Assembly (NCBI GenBank): GCA_904066235.2
Contig: CAJFCV020000001.1
Location: 3,348,001 to 3,412,000 of the forward strand
Reading direction: 5' to 3'
DNA length: 64,000 bases
Source of the DNA: Bursaphelenchus xylophilus
Lineage: Eukaryota > Nematoda > Chromadorea > Rhabditida > Aphelenchoididae
The position numbers were made by a program, and so were the translations under genes. Below the pieces are notes generated by a model. The model was given only the letters and a program-made list of their open reading frames with translations. It had not been told where the DNA came from and made no database searches. Positions 12,201 to 22,681 of this stretch are shown here, in pieces (positions within the stretch are counted from its first letter, which is position 1; the number at the start of each line of letters is the position of its first letter).

Positions 12201-15200
12201 ATTGCACCAATTTTCGTTGGAATCTGAGCTCTTTTTTCTGATATACAGTGGCGGACCTGATCCAGTGGCAAAAACTTACCATTTTGCTTCCGGGAGGTAT
12301 CAAAAACGCAGCAAAATACCTCCCTCTCGAAGTGAAAAGACTCCGATTGCAAGAGCTCTTCCTAGTTTCGTCCCAGAACTCTTGAAATCGGAGTCTTTTC
12401 ACTTGGAAAGGGAGGTATTTTACTGTGTTTTTTGATACTTCCCGTATGCAAAATGGTACGTTTTTGCCACTGGATCAGGTCCGCCACTGTATAGCGGAAG
12501 AAATAGCTCGGATTTGAACGAAACTTAGTGTTAGTTAGTGTTAGCTTACCACCCAGTTCTGACCTCGAAGGTCCTTTCCGCCACAAGTCAATTTCCCATA
12601 GATCTCGGTTTCCTGATACCCAAATCCAAACGATTGAGGCAATAACAACAACAACGAGCAAAGAATAGAATAGCCGACCATCCTACGAACAAACAAAAGT
12701 TTTTAGTGAAGAAAGTTTAGGTCATTTGGGATGTGAAATTTTGAGTTTTAAAAATTTGGGGGTTTTTTGAATTTTGATGGGAATTTAGTAAATTTTTGGA
12801 AAGTTTGTGGTGTCAAAAGGTGGGAAGTTTAATTGAAAGGCGGGTTTTCTTGATTTTGAGTGAAAAGTTTTGGGTTTTGGACCGATTTTTATGTTATACT
12901 TGACACTTGAGTTTTGGAAAATTTTGCAATTTTTTGTAATTTTTGGGTTTTCAAAGTGTGTGAAACGGAATATTAGAAGTGTTTTTTATTTTTTATGAGG
13001 TTCAAAATTTAAAATTTTCATAGATTTTTATATTACACTTGATATTTTTTGGTCAAAAAAACTGAAAATTTTTGTGATTTTTTCCTTTCAGGTGAACAAA
13101 AACGACCTGTCATCCACAATATCACCCCTGATCGGTCTTTCCGACACCGCCTCACTTGCCCCATCCCAGCATAACAGCTCAACTTCCTCGATTTCCCCTT
13201 CGGCCGCCTCCTCCACCACTTCGAGCCTCCGCCAAAACGACGATGGAGCCGAGAACTTGCTGAGGAATGGCTACGATATCCCTCTCCGCTTCCCAAAACC
13301 CCATCAGGAATCGATTTCGCCTCCGGCGCTGCCCCCGAAACCAGCGGCCCGCATAAAACCGACGCAAAAAACGGCCGAAATCGAGAGAACCCACATGGCG
13401 ATCCGGACGAATAGCCTGCCAAAAGAAAAGTCGACCTATGATATTGAGTATTCCAGGCCCAGAAGCATCACCGCCTCATCGGACTTTATTATTGACCATT
13501 CCGGAGCAACTGCGTGAGTTGGGGAAAATGGGATTTTTTTTGGAAAAAATTTGGATTTTTTTGCAATTTTTGGGGTCGAATAGGGTGAAAGATGGGTTCT
13601 AAATGATTTTTCAGAAAATCTCAATCCTCGTTACAGCCGTATTTTACCATAAAATTTAATTTTTTGAGCAAAAAGGAGGTATTTTGGGGAAAGATTTTTT
13701 GATAAGATTTCGGCATTTTTTTTGGAAATTCTTTGGTTGAATTTAATGAATAGTTATATTTTTTTGAAATTCGTCTATTTGAGGGCGTAGCGTATTTGAA
13801 CAACATATTTTTTGCGAAAAAAAACTAATTTTTTGGGGGGAATAAATAGGATTTTTTCATTTTTTTTTGTTGTAGATTGTAAAGAAAAGATGTTTGTTCT
13901 GTAATTTATAATCAAAAGGCAAGTTTTTTGGATCGTATCTTTTATAAAAATGGGTTTTTTCGATAAAAAATTGGGGTTTCTGTCGAAAAAAAAGATATTT
14001 TTTTGTTTTACAATGCTTGAGAATGCTTTGAAATTGCTCTATAAGGAATTTCAAATCATTCCCTATTTCGATAATTCGTATTTTACAAAAAAAACATTTT
14101 TTACATACAGTGGCGGGCCTAATCCACTGGCAAAAAACACACCATTTTGCATTCGGGAAGTATCGAAAAATGTGGCAAAATACCTCCCTCTCCAACTAAA
14201 AAAACTCCATTTTGAAGGTCTCGCTTTTAAAACGGAGTTTTTTTAGTTGGAGAAGGAAGTATTTTGCTACATTTTTGATACTTCACGAATGCAAAATGGT
14301 ACGTCTTTTGCCAGTAGATTAGGACCGCCACTGTAATAGAAATAAAAAGTTGTCTGACAATTGTGAGATCCCCAAAATTTTTAGGCTTGAAGTGTAAAAA
14401 ACAAATCAAATCTGCATCAAAAAAACTGTGTAATAATTTTTCCCTAAAACACCAACCTCCAACTTGTCTCCGAATCACATTTTTTACCAAAAATCCCGCT
14501 TTAAAATTGTGTCATGATGACACATTTTTTGGAAATTCCTGAAAATCCTTCAAATCTTCTAAAAATCTCATTTCTATTCATAATTTCAAAAAATCACTTT
14601 CAAAAAAATATGTCGTCATGACGGATTTTCTGGAATTTTATTGCAAAATACGGTATTAGTGATTTGTTTTCTGAAGTTTTGAAATGGCAAAAATCGAGTT
14701 GTTTTTCGACAATTTTCGAATATTTTGTTTTCAGAATCATCCCAGAATCGAATTCGTTCAACGAAAGCCTGGATGAAGTCCTCTGCCATCTTCAGAAAGA
14801 CATTACCGACTTCTCGATCTCGACCATCGGCGATTACAGCGACACTCGGCCCCTCCTCCCCCCACCGCCAAAACCCTCTCGTCCAGAAATAAATGTCGAA
14901 CCTCAGGAGTCGGTTGTCCGCCCGCTGAAAGACTCGGAACGCTCGAAATTACTGAAGAGAATTGACAGCGAACACAAAAAAGCGGCGCGAGATTTGGCCA
15001 AGGAACTGCAGAACTCGCAAAAATTCCAAAAATCCAAGAGTTACGATACGGAATCGAGTGAGGAAAAGAAGGAAGAGTGGACTAACGAAGCCCAACAGGC
15101 CTATAAATTGTTGGTGGAGTGTGGAGATGTCTTGAAACGGACTTCCCCGCTTCCAGGCGCAACTTCGCCGAGGTTGGATAGAAGTGAGGTAAGATAAGGT

Positions 15201-16608
15201 CATATTTTTTGAAATTTATGGTGTTTGAAAAGATTGTAGATGGTTTTGACATCATTTTTTGCTATGGAAAGGTATTTTGGGGAGATAGGCAAGAAAAAAT
15301 TTTGAATTTTAAGTTTCCCGCCAAATTTTGGCATTGTGTTTCAAGGGCTTTAGAAGGCTGGAGATGGTGAAAAATGTGTAGAAAAGTAGTTGGTGATAAT
15401 TCATAACACATATTTAGATTGAATTTAGGACTTTTGTCAAAAGAAAAATTCAAAAATTCAGTTTTCCCGGCATTTTTGGCATTCTGTTTTAGAAGCCGGA
15501 GAGGCCTCCAGATGGTGAAAAAATAAAATTATGATGTTATATATGTCCTAAAGTGTCTAATACAATCTGTACACTCAATTTTACGGCCAATTTTTTCCAG
15601 CGCTCCTCATCCGCTGACACCGAATCTACCGTAATCCGAACCCAACCCGCAATCTACGGAAACACCGCCGAAATCGATGACTTCGAGCACGCAGCCCCGC
15701 CATTGCCACCAAAGAACGGTCGAACGCCTTGTCAGTACATCAACAACACCCTCGTGGGATCAGCTCAACATCCAGTTCAAAAGGAATCCCCCGAAATGGA
15801 AGTCCCAATTTCGGTGGATCAGAGGAGATGTCTAGACTATGAGAATGGAAATAATGTGGACAAGGCTCCATCAGTTCCACCGAAACCCAAAGCGAGGTGA
15901 GAAAATGGTTTGGGAGGGATTTGTGGGAGGTTATATTACTTTAGGTGGATTGGATGGAAAATTGATTTTTAAAATACGTCATTTTGCAATAGGCGGTCCG
16001 AAAAAAGGTATTAAAGTACTAGTTATGTCCTAATAGATCTATTTAGGAAGAAAAAAACGATGAATTTGGGTTCTGGGATATTACTTTTGGTCAAATTTGT
16101 CATGGATAATATCGACAAAAAATGGATCATAAATGTTGGAAATGAGTGAGATTATGATAGAAACTTGCATTATAAAGCGTCTCAGTAAATTTTAGAGAGG
16201 TTCTGAAAGTCTTGTAGTGTTTGCAACAGAATGCCAAAATTGGCGGGAATTTTTTTTTTCGAATTTTCCAGGATAAATTGGATGGGAATTGATTGAAATG
16301 GACTTTGAAAGGTCTATGACGATGTTTTTCATTGCATTTAACATCGCTAAATACGGAAAAATTAAATTTTTTACGAAAAGTTTACCTTTTTTGTCATGGA
16401 TAATATGATATAATTTTTGGGCAGTTTTGCCCGAATTTCCCTGAATTTACCCTTGATATTTATTGTAAATTTCAGACAGAACCTCCCCGTCGTCCCTCCA
16501 TCCCCCACGAATCGGATATCCTCCCCGCAAACGGTGCGATTCGCGCCCGCCGTCCAAAAATCGGCCCTTTTCTCCGGTTTCCCCACGGACGAAGTCGTCA
16601 AATTCTAG
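6224..16608 (+). CDS. ACK-family non-receptor tyrosine kinase
   Basis: Eight exons: 6224-6309, 7457-7820, 8460-9020, 9752-10315, 13092-13513, 14735-15188, 15601-15896, 16476-16608; all phases join to give 959 residues. Seen in order: an N-terminal SAM-like domain (about 8-70, with GMSRPEQKRLR); kinase domain about 118-388 with GRGEFG loop, VAIK lysine, HRDLAARN, DFGLS, the paired activation-loop tyrosines EDYY and PIAWCPPEA; SH3 about 392-450; a CRIB-like motif ISEPQGDLRHTCHIG near 500-515; then a proline-rich tail with PALPPKPAAR, LPPPPKPSRP, PPLPPKNGR and SVPPKPKAR SH3 ligands. This order is diagnostic for ACK kinases, which bind Cdc42-GTP and adaptor SH3 proteins; C. elegans has two (ARK-1 and SID-3) and I cannot choose between them. 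Intron 4 contains a nested minus-strand gene. An upstream in-frame ATG at 6224 is chosen over 6254. Confidence 0.93.
6813..6973 (-). pseudogene. Possible minus-strand terminal exon or gene relic inside ACK intron 1
   Basis: A GC-richer patch on the minus strand reads from an acceptor-like CTATTTTAG into a frame containing KAKDCAEIVGMTPNGAEK and ending KTKRGD-stop. Composition and codon pattern look coding, unlike the surrounding intron. I could not find a convincing first exon, and the family is unknown to me, so this may be a nested gene fragment, a relic or chance. Confidence 0.25.
9048..9510. repeat. Tandem duplication in ACK intron 3
   Basis: A block with AAAAATTTATATTATCCATG, TTTTGGTCGGAATGGGTGA and ATAGAAAATTTGCGATTTTTGG occurs twice, beginning near 9048 and 9333, in the same orientation, each carrying TATATTATCCAT motif copies. 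A third partial copy of that motif is at 9605. Together these make up most of the intron. Confidence 0.7.
10384..11160. repeat. Minisatellite with palindromic GCACNGTGC core
   Basis: About 24 copies of GCAC(A/T/G)GTGC, usually followed by GGAGGGAAAATTT or GAAGAGGAAATTT, recur at about 30-base spacing through this part of ACK intron 4. The copies are degenerate outside the nine-base palindrome. Open frames across the array are a by-product of the period. The array ends about 50 bases from the 3' end of the nested TTL gene. Isolated copies of the core occur at 3551-3881, 29,545, 60,490-60,560 and 61,885-61,955. Confidence 0.85.
11206..12681 (-). CDS. Transthyretin-like (TTL) family secreted protein, nested in ACK intron 4
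   Basis: Four minus-strand exons: 12550-12681, 11995-12128, 11389-11434, 11206-11343, all in phase, giving 149 residues. The protein starts with a hydrophobic leader (LLLLLP within the first 16 residues) and a probable cleavage near residue 20, so it should be secreted. It then shows the TTL pattern: YGKLTCGGKDLRGQNWV, KIFLREDDGDGRSDLLDEG, and NGTYHLKGG, followed by a cysteine-containing HSCGGKC segment. TTL proteins are a large nematode family with extracellular roles; ligand unknown here. An acceptor GTTCGTAG lies one base before the ATG. The gene runs opposite to its host intron, and its own first intron carries a Tc1-type MITE. It could be transcribed independently of ACK. Confidence 0.88.
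12246..12489. mobile_element. Tc1/mariner-type MITE, copy A (TA-flanked foldback)
   Basis: The element begins CAGTGGCGGACCTGATCC and ends with its reverse complement, flanked on both sides by TA. Almost the whole length is palindromic, meeting near 12,365. CAGTG tips and TA duplication are typical of Tc1/mariner non-autonomous elements. It lies in intron 1 of the TTL gene, itself inside an ACK intron. Confidence 0.9.
12683..12692 (-). promoter_or_regulatory. Putative spliced-leader acceptor for the TTL gene
   Basis: On the minus strand GTTCGTAG precedes G-ATG directly, leaving a one-base leader. This is typical of a trans-spliced nematode mRNA and supports an independent transcription unit. 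Confidence 0.45.
14108..14333. mobile_element. Tc1/mariner-type MITE, copy B
   Basis: Same family as copy A: CAGTGGCGGGCCTAATCC at the left, complementary right end, TA on both flanks, palindromic body containing ACCATTTTGCATTCGGGAAG. It sits in ACK intron 5, and its right flank continues directly into an arm of the GTCATGATGAC foldback. Confidence 0.9.
14336..14655. mobile_element. Half copy of the GTCATGATGAC foldback family
   Basis: This stretch of ACK intron 5 matches the right arm of the composite element at 19.3-20.1 kb: AAAAAACAAATCAAATCTGC, CCTCCAACTTGTCTCCGAA, GTGTCATGATGACACATTTT and GTCATGACGGATTTTCTGG, ending in CAAAATACGG. The left arm is missing or reduced to the CGTATTTTAC copy at 14,078. 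Confidence 0.7.
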
Positions 16609-16758
16609 TGAAATACGAGTCCTGTACATTCTTTCCACCCTAACTATCATTCTAACGTTACGCGCATCATAATTTAGACAATTGTTATATGCCATATTTC
16701 CTATATTATCCTAATGTTACCAAGTAATTATCGTAAAATTTTTAGAAAAGTTTTAGCC

Positions 16759-16764
16759 AATAAA
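16759..16764 (+). terminator. Polyadenylation signal AATAAA for the ACK gene
   Basis: AATAAA occurs about 150 bases after the ACK stop codon in an AT-rich 3' flank and is the best candidate signal. Confidence 0.6.
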
Positions 16765-16779
16765 CATAATTGTTGTAGA

Positions 16780-17872
16780 ATATGAAGCTTTGGTGTCCTA
16801 ACGAGTTTTTTAAACTATATAATTTGAGGAATCAGACTTGTGGAATGGAGATTACTGTAATTTTTGCAAGACTTTTTGAAATATTTCAAATTTTTTCGCA
16901 ATTTATGTAAATTTCTTGGGAAAATTGTCGATTATTTGTCATGGAATTTATCGTTTGTCATGACAATGATTGTTGACTTTGATTTTGGAATCAAATTTTA
17001 CGAAATCGCCGTATTTTAGAGCCCGAAAGGTTTCATCGTATAAAATGTCACTTTTTGGGATTTACCGTTATTTTTGAGAATTCCGTGGCTGGCAAGTAAT
17101 CTGAAGTCCTGTTGAAGAGATTAGACTGAGTTTCAGCTATAACAAAGCCCGTTTTTATATTGTTTTAGTTGACCATCTTATAATAGGTATCAAAGATGAA
17201 GTTGATGTAGATTTTTAGCTGGATTTCTTCGTCTTTTCTCTCTGTAGAGACTCATTGGCCTTCTTTATTAAAATTTCCGTTTTATCAGCTTACTTTTTTT
17301 AATCAAAACCGTCATTTTTATTCATTCACGTTTTTCCTCCCTAAATTCCTTCACGAAATGCATAAAATTTGACGTTTTTTTCTAAAAAGACCAGAAAAGT
17401 GATCTCAAATGGATTTTGCAGAATTTTGCAGGTTATCACAAGAATCGACAAGAATTTTACGAACTTTTTGCGATGTTTTTCGGCTGCTTTGAGACAATTT
17501 TTGAAGTTTTTTTGTGCCCAATATCTACTCCCCCTAAAACACCAAGAAAAGGATCGAATTTCTTCTTTTGGAAGCCGCATTTTTACAGCATAAGATTGAT
17601 AGATCGGTGATAAGCTTTCCACAGAAAAATTTCACCGCCGCCATTCTGATTTTTAAGTGTTTTTTCATCTCGACTTTCACCTAGTACAACATAAAAACGG
17701 GTGAAAACTCGGCTTTTTGTGACGAATTCTTTTTTTGAAATGAATTGAAAAGATGCCCTAGGGTCGGGTTCAACTTTTTAATTTGTTTGCTGTCTCTTTT
17801 TGCGGCCTTTCCACGTGGTCTGAGCCTTCATTGCTCATGGATAATATAATGTGTATAATGTGTAATATAATT
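16780..17872. other. Intergenic region between ACK and BCKDH E1-beta
   Basis: No exon can be supported. It contains one TCGTATAAAATGTCAC motif at 17,036 and an ATGGATAATATAA motif near 17,838. The open frames around 17.4-17.6 kb are overlapping and AT-rich. Confidence 0.5.
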
Positions 17873-17882
17873 TGTGTTTCAG
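17873..17882 (+). promoter_or_regulatory. Putative spliced-leader acceptor for BCKDH E1-beta
   Basis: TTTGTGTTTCAG ends at 17,882, seven bases before the ATG at 17,890; no upstream exon fits, so trans-splicing is the simplest reading. Confidence 0.5.
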
Positions 17883-17889
17883 GTGAGGA

Positions 17890-20437
17890 ATGTTGATGCT
17901 GAGGTTGCTGAGCAAAAGCCGAGGACATCAAGCGGTTCGATTTTCATCTCACTTCAAATTCCAGGGATTCTCGGCCGATCCAAGTTTAGGTGGGTGTCTA
18001 AAACAATATTGCTTTGGTTTTTAGGGAAAATGACAGTTGGTCTTTGATGTTTGGTTCTAAATAGGTTGAATATGACCTGACACAGGTTATGAAAAAACTT
18101 TCGTGGCATTTATTTTCGATTTTCTCTAAGGTCGACCTTATTTTAGTTGAGGTACCTAAATTAATATAAATTTAATTTTTCTCTTCAGGAGAGACCGAAA
18201 AGCTGAATCTATGTCAAGCCATCAACACATCACTTCATCAAGCCCTCGAGGCCGATAAAACCGCCTGCGTTTTTGGTGAGGATGTCGCGTTTGGAGGAGT
18301 CTTTCGATGCACTGTTGGACTAGCCGACAAGTTCGGAAAGGATCGATGTTTCAACACTCCGCTCTGCGAACAAGGAATTGCTGGATTCGGAATAGGGCTG
18401 GCCGTCTCGGGAGCCACATCAATCGCCGAGATTCAATTCGGGGATTACATTTTCCCGGCCTTTGATCAGCTCGTAAACGAAGCCGCAAAATACCGCTACA
18501 GAAGTGGAAATCTGTTCAACTGTGGTGGTTTGACAGTCCGAACAACATGGGGAGCTGTTGGGCATGGCGCACTCTACCATTCACAGTCTCCAGAGGCCTA
18601 TTTCAGCCATACGCCGGGATTGAAGGCAAGTGTAATATAAATTTTGTTGAATTTTAGGTTAAAAAATGGCTTGATGTCGAGAAATAAGTTTGTTTTGCAG
18701 ATAGTAGTCCCCAGAGGTCCTATTCAAGCCAAAGGACTTCTGTTATCTTGCATTCAAGACCCCAATCCATGCATCTTTTTCGAGCCAAAGGTCCTGTATA
18801 GGAATGCCGTCGAAGAGGTTCCAAAAGCCCCATATACAATCGAAATTGGCAAAGCAGAGGTGTTGAGGAATGGTAGCGACGTTTCGCTTGTTTCCTGGGG
18901 CACTCAACTGCATGTTGTATTAGAGGCGGCCGAAATTGCGGAGTCTCAAATGGGCATCTCTTGCGAGGTGATCGACCTGCAAAGCATCTTGCCGTGGGAT
19001 GTGGAAACGGTCGCGAAGGTAAGAACTGGGTTTTTTGGGAATTATTTGAGCTAGTGAAAGGTTTAGAATCAAAAAATTTTTTGGTTTTCGAAAAAATTAT
19101 ATTGTTTTAGGCCAAAGTTTTGGTTGAGGCGCTAAAAAGAACGGTTTTTTGGCAAGATTTTGTCGTCTGAAAGCTTGAAAATGAGAAATAGAGCTGTTTA
19201 GAGTTATTTTCAGCCAATTTCCACGAAAAATTTTTTTTTATATGCGGTCCGGAAACTTTTGTTCAGGAGAAGATGACTATTATTACTCTGACGGACCTGA
19301 TCAAGTGGCAAAAAACGTACCGTTTTGCATGATGACATATTTTTTGAAATTACGAATAGAAACGAGATTTTTAGAAGATTTGGAGGGTGTTCAGGAATTT
19401 CCAAAAAATGCGTCATCATGACACAATTCTAAAGTGGGATTTTTTGACAAAAAAAATTGTTTCGGAGACAAGTTGGAGGTTGTTGTTTTAGGGAAAAATT
19501 CTTACACAGTTTTTTTGATACAGATTTGATTTGTTTTTACACTTCGGGCCTAAAAATTTTGGGGATCCAGACAATTTTTTTATTAATATTACAGTGACTG
19601 ACTTGCTCCAGTCGCAAAAAACGTACCATTTTGCATCCGGGAAGCATCAAAAAATGTGGCAAAATACATCCCTCTCCAAATGAAAAAACCCCGTTTTGAA
19701 GGCGCCCTTTTCCTCACAAAAAGAGCGGCTTTTGAAATCGGAGTTTTTTCACTTGGAGAGGGTATTTTGCCACATTTTTTGACATTTCCCGAATGCAAAA
19801 TGGTACGTTTTTTGCCACTGGATCCGGTCCCCCGCTGTAATTTTAATAAAAGGTTGTCTGGGATCCCTAAAACTTTTAGGGCTGAAGTGTAAAAAACAAA
19901 TCAAATCTGTATCAAAAAACTGTAAGAATTTTTCCCTAAAACAACAACCTCCAACTTGTCTCCGAAACAAATTTTTTGTCAAAAAATCCCACTTTAGAAT
20001 TGTGTCATGATGACACATTTTTTGGGAAGGCCTGAAAACCGTCCAAATCTACTAAAAATCGAATTTCTATTCATAATTTCAAAAAATCACTTTCAAAAAA
20101 CATGTCATCATGACGGATTTTCTAGAGCTTTATTGTAAAATACGATGTTTGATGACTTTCTTTCAAAATTTTTATTGAGCTTTTCCAACTTTAAACCTGC
20201 TATTTTCAGAGCGTGGTAAAGACTGGCCGCCTCCTCGTCTCCCACGAAGCCCCACTCACTTCGGGATTCGCCGCGGAAATCGCGTCGACGATTCAAAAGG
20301 AATGCTTCTTGAATTTGGAGTCCCCAATCGAACGAGTTTGCGGATGGGACACCCCATTCCCACACATCTTCGAACCGGTCTATTTGCCGACCAAATGGCG
20401 AGTCGTCGAAGCCATTCAGCGCTCTGTGAATTATTAG
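17890..20437 (+). CDS. bckd-1B: Branched-chain 2-oxoacid dehydrogenase E1 subunit beta, mitochondrial
   Basis: Four exons: 17890-17989, 18189-18625, 18701-19018, 20210-20437, giving 360 residues. The N-terminus is rich in Arg, Ser and Leu without acids ([18 protein letters not shown]), a mitochondrial import signal. Family hallmarks are intact: [109 protein letters not shown]. With E1-alpha it forms the thiamine-diphosphate decarboxylase of leucine, isoleucine and valine catabolism in the mitochondrial matrix. Intron 2 has a GC donor (AAG|GCAAGT at 18,626). Intron 3 is swollen by a foldback composite. Length is near the family norm once the leader is included. Confidence 0.96.
19287..20145. 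mobile_element. Composite foldback: GTCATGATGAC family with Tc1-type MITE at its centre
   Basis: Left arm about 19,330-19,591 and right arm 19,838-about 20,145 are inverted copies over roughly 270 bases, sharing GTGTCATGATGACACA, CAAGTTGGAGGTTG and GATTTGATTTG. The right tip ends TTTATTGTAAAATACG, so the motif GTAAAATACG may be its terminal sequence. The Tc1-type MITE copy C occupies the exact centre. A truncated MITE end (GACGGACCTGATCAAGTGGC) also lies at 19,290-19,330. The whole unit fills BCKDH intron 3. Confidence 0.8.
19592..19837. mobile_element. Tc1/mariner-type MITE, copy C, at centre of a foldback
   Basis: Begins CAGTGACTGACTTGCTCC and ends GATCCGGTCCCCCGCTG; it is a diverged family member with TA on both flanks. 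The flanking bases TTATTAATATTA are the loop of the surrounding foldback, and the same junction recurs beside copy F at 37.5 kb. Confidence 0.85.
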
Positions 20438-21370
20438 TTAGGAAATGAATTTTTTTGATTTTTTTGGGTGATCTAAAGTAGCTAAAGACTAGTTTTGTGA
20501 CACACGTGGCCTATAGTGTTGCGTGTAACCAAAGGCACCATCAGAAACGGATTTTTTAAACTTTTTTTGCACCTTATGTTAGACCATCTAAAATAAGGTC
20601 CGGAATTCTCAAAAAATCCCGTTTTTGCCAACTTTTTTTTGGGGTAAGGAGGTGTAAAATTAACTTTAATTGCTTTCTAGGACCAGTACACATCAAATTT
20701 GAGAAGAAAAAAATTTTTTGAGATCAAAAAAATTCAATCAACTAACACCTTTGGAAAAATTCAAAATTAACCCAAGAATTTTTTTGTTAAATATCGAATC
20801 ATCTTGTTGTCTAAAGGCTTGGGATTGTATTTTATACATTTTTTACACAAAAATTTGGGGTGAAAACGTCAGTTTTTGAGATTTTTGACATTACTTTAGG
20901 TAGTGTAATATAAGGTCCAAAAATTTTCGTGAAAAGTTCGATTTTTTTGTCTTCAAGTAACTAAAGGCTCTTTTATACTATTAGTAGCATAAGTTGTATA
21001 CTAGTATCAAAACTAGTCCACATTTGGGACATCAATTATGTTACACTAGGCAAAAAAACCTACTTTAAAATTTTTAGCAAATTCTCCCGTTATAGCCAAA
21101 TTTCTATTTCAATTTACATTTCTATCCTCATTTGAGTGCCATATATAGTCCACAACACTTCTGGGCAAGACTTTTATTATTAATCATCAAGTGTAATATA
21201 ATAAAATTATTGATACAAAAGACTTGAGATAAATACGGATAAGTACAATTTAAGGCTATGTGAGCAATAAAATTACATAAGCGGCAAGAAAAACTTGACC
21301 TTTTCGCCAAAACTTCAAGTTTTCGACAAAATTCGAAAAAATCCGGCACCGTGGTACTTTTTGAAAAAAA
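20438..21370. other. 3' flank of BCKDH E1-beta, gene-free
   Basis: AT-rich with no supportable exon. AGTGTAATATAA-type motifs occur at about 20,905 and 21,191. An AATAAA at 21,200 is far from the stop codon, so the true polyadenylation site is uncertain. Confidence 0.45.
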
Positions 21371-21462
21371 AACTTGTAATTGCTATTGCAAAATGAGTTG
21401 TAACTGACTAATTCAAAGGCTGTTTTTGTGCGAAAACTATGTTACAAATAGATTTATTTCTA

Positions 21463-22035
21463 ACAAGGAAAGTACTTCTATGGGGTGTGGAATTACCGGT
21501 CGAGATATATATCAAAAAATTCGCAAAAATTTTCTGATTCAGAATATATATAAATTAGCTGCCTAATTTTGGTCTGATGACATGTTTTTGTCCTCAGAAG
21601 TTTTCTCGCGACACAATGCAAGTGTCTTTTTGACCGTGTTTTTACCAATAAAAAAATTTTGTTTTGTGCTAAAATAAATTTTGAGGCCTTGACAAGCCTT
21701 AAAATATCAAATTGGATTACAACTACACCTTAAAAGTAGTTCCAATGTAAAAAATGGGTGCTAGTGTGGCAAAAGGAATCGAACCCGTCCCCTTCGGATT
21801 CCCAATCTAGCGCTCTAACCACTCGGCCACACCGCTCTCTTCCGAAGGAAGAGACCGAGCGCGCTTTTGTTGCCGCAGATTTTTTTCCTCGAGAAAAACA
21901 TTTATTGAAAAAACTTGTTAATAGACCAAAATTAGGCAGCTAATTTTTATATATTCTGAATCAGAAAATTTTTGCAAATTTTTTGATATATATCTTGACC
22001 GGTAATTCCACACCCCATAGAAGTACTTTCCTTGT
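21463..22035 (-). mobile_element. TIR element enclosing a tRNA-like gene, copy 2
   Basis: Arms 21,463-about 21,580 and about 21,920-22,035 are inverted repeats starting ACAAGGAAAGTACTTCTATG and passing through TATATAAATTAGCTGCCTAA. The tRNA-like unit inside points to the minus strand. Tips match copy 1 at 4.7 kb, and the internal unit is the same type, preceded by the same TTCGGAAGAGAG hairpin. Confidence 0.8.
21763..21838 (-). tRNA. tRNA-like gene inside TIR element, copy 2
   Basis: On the minus strand: A box TGGCCGAGTGG (21,829-21,819), B box GGTTCGATTCC (21,785-21,775, a perfect consensus) and a T6 terminator at 21,753-21,748. The outermost bases GTGTGGC and GCCACAC pair perfectly, but this pairing overlaps the A box, so the fold is not canonical. 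The loop TTGGGAA suggests anticodon GGG. It is better conserved than copy 1; function as a tRNA is doubtful. Confidence 0.5.
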
Positions 22036-22477
22036 AAAATCTATTTGTAACAAAGTGTTCGCTCAAAAACTGCCTTTGAATCAGTGATCATGGCGAAATT
22101 TTTGGAAAATTCCCAAAAAACCCGCCATGTTTTTCATGAAAGAATCAAAATTTCGATTGTTTTTCCACCTCACAATACCTAGTGTTACAACTCATTTTAG
22201 CAACCAATTACTTCGAAATTAAACATTACACGATACCGGATTTTCCCGAATTTTTCTAAACCCCAAGTTTTGGGAGAAAAAATCTGAAAAATCAAGTGTA
22301 GAAAACCAATAAAAAAAAGAGGCGAGAAATGTTGGCTATCGACGAATGGAGGCTTTAAACCCCTAAGGGGCCTCAGATCGCTTTAAAAACGATGTCGTCT
22401 AAACCAACAAAAAATAAAAAAAATCAAAAATTTCAAAAAAATGTTAAAAATCGCTCGACTAGCTCCAATATCATTGT

Positions 22478-22668
22478 ACAGACAGACTCATGTGGCAAAA
22501 GCGTATCCAAATGCATCCTGGACACAATAAATTACATCCCTTCTCTGACCAAAAGCAGCGGTTTCTTTGTGACGAAACGCTATTTTTGGCCATAGAAACA
22601 ATGGGATGCAATTTATTGTGTCCAGGATGGATTTGGATGCGTTTTTTTGCCACATGATGCTGTCCGTG
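22478..22668. mobile_element. Foldback element at the 3' end of the WAVE gene
   Basis: Left and right halves are inverted copies through TGTGGCAAAA, CCAAATGCATCCTGGACAC and AATAAATTACATCCC, with a loop of about 70 bases. It begins 14 bases after the WAVE stop codon. Each arm carries AATAAA, one per strand, and the minus-strand copy is well placed for WAVE polyadenylation. Confidence 0.8.
22612..22617 (-). terminator. Polyadenylation signal for WAVE, inside a foldback arm
   Basis: AATAAA on the minus strand, 65 bases past the WAVE stop codon. It is the nearest signal and is part of the transposon arm. Confidence 0.5.
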
Positions 22669-22681
22669 TTGGCTTCGGGAT

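Larger units (their letters stand above)
21371..22215. mobile_element. Outer foldback holding the second tRNA-bearing element
   Basis: Outside the inner element the flanks are again inverted copies: left TGAGTTGTAAC, TTCAAAGGCTGTTTTTG and GTTACAAATAGATTT (21,394-21,455) match the reverse complement of right-hand sequence at about 22,035-22,205. The right arm has an extra stretch of about 90 bases near 22,090-22,180. The inner element therefore lies at the centre of a larger palindrome. Confidence 0.65.

Noticed and set aside
17341..17622. Overlapping plus- and minus-strand frames between ACK and BCKDH
   Set aside because: AT-rich, mutually overlapping, and without signal, domain or splice context.
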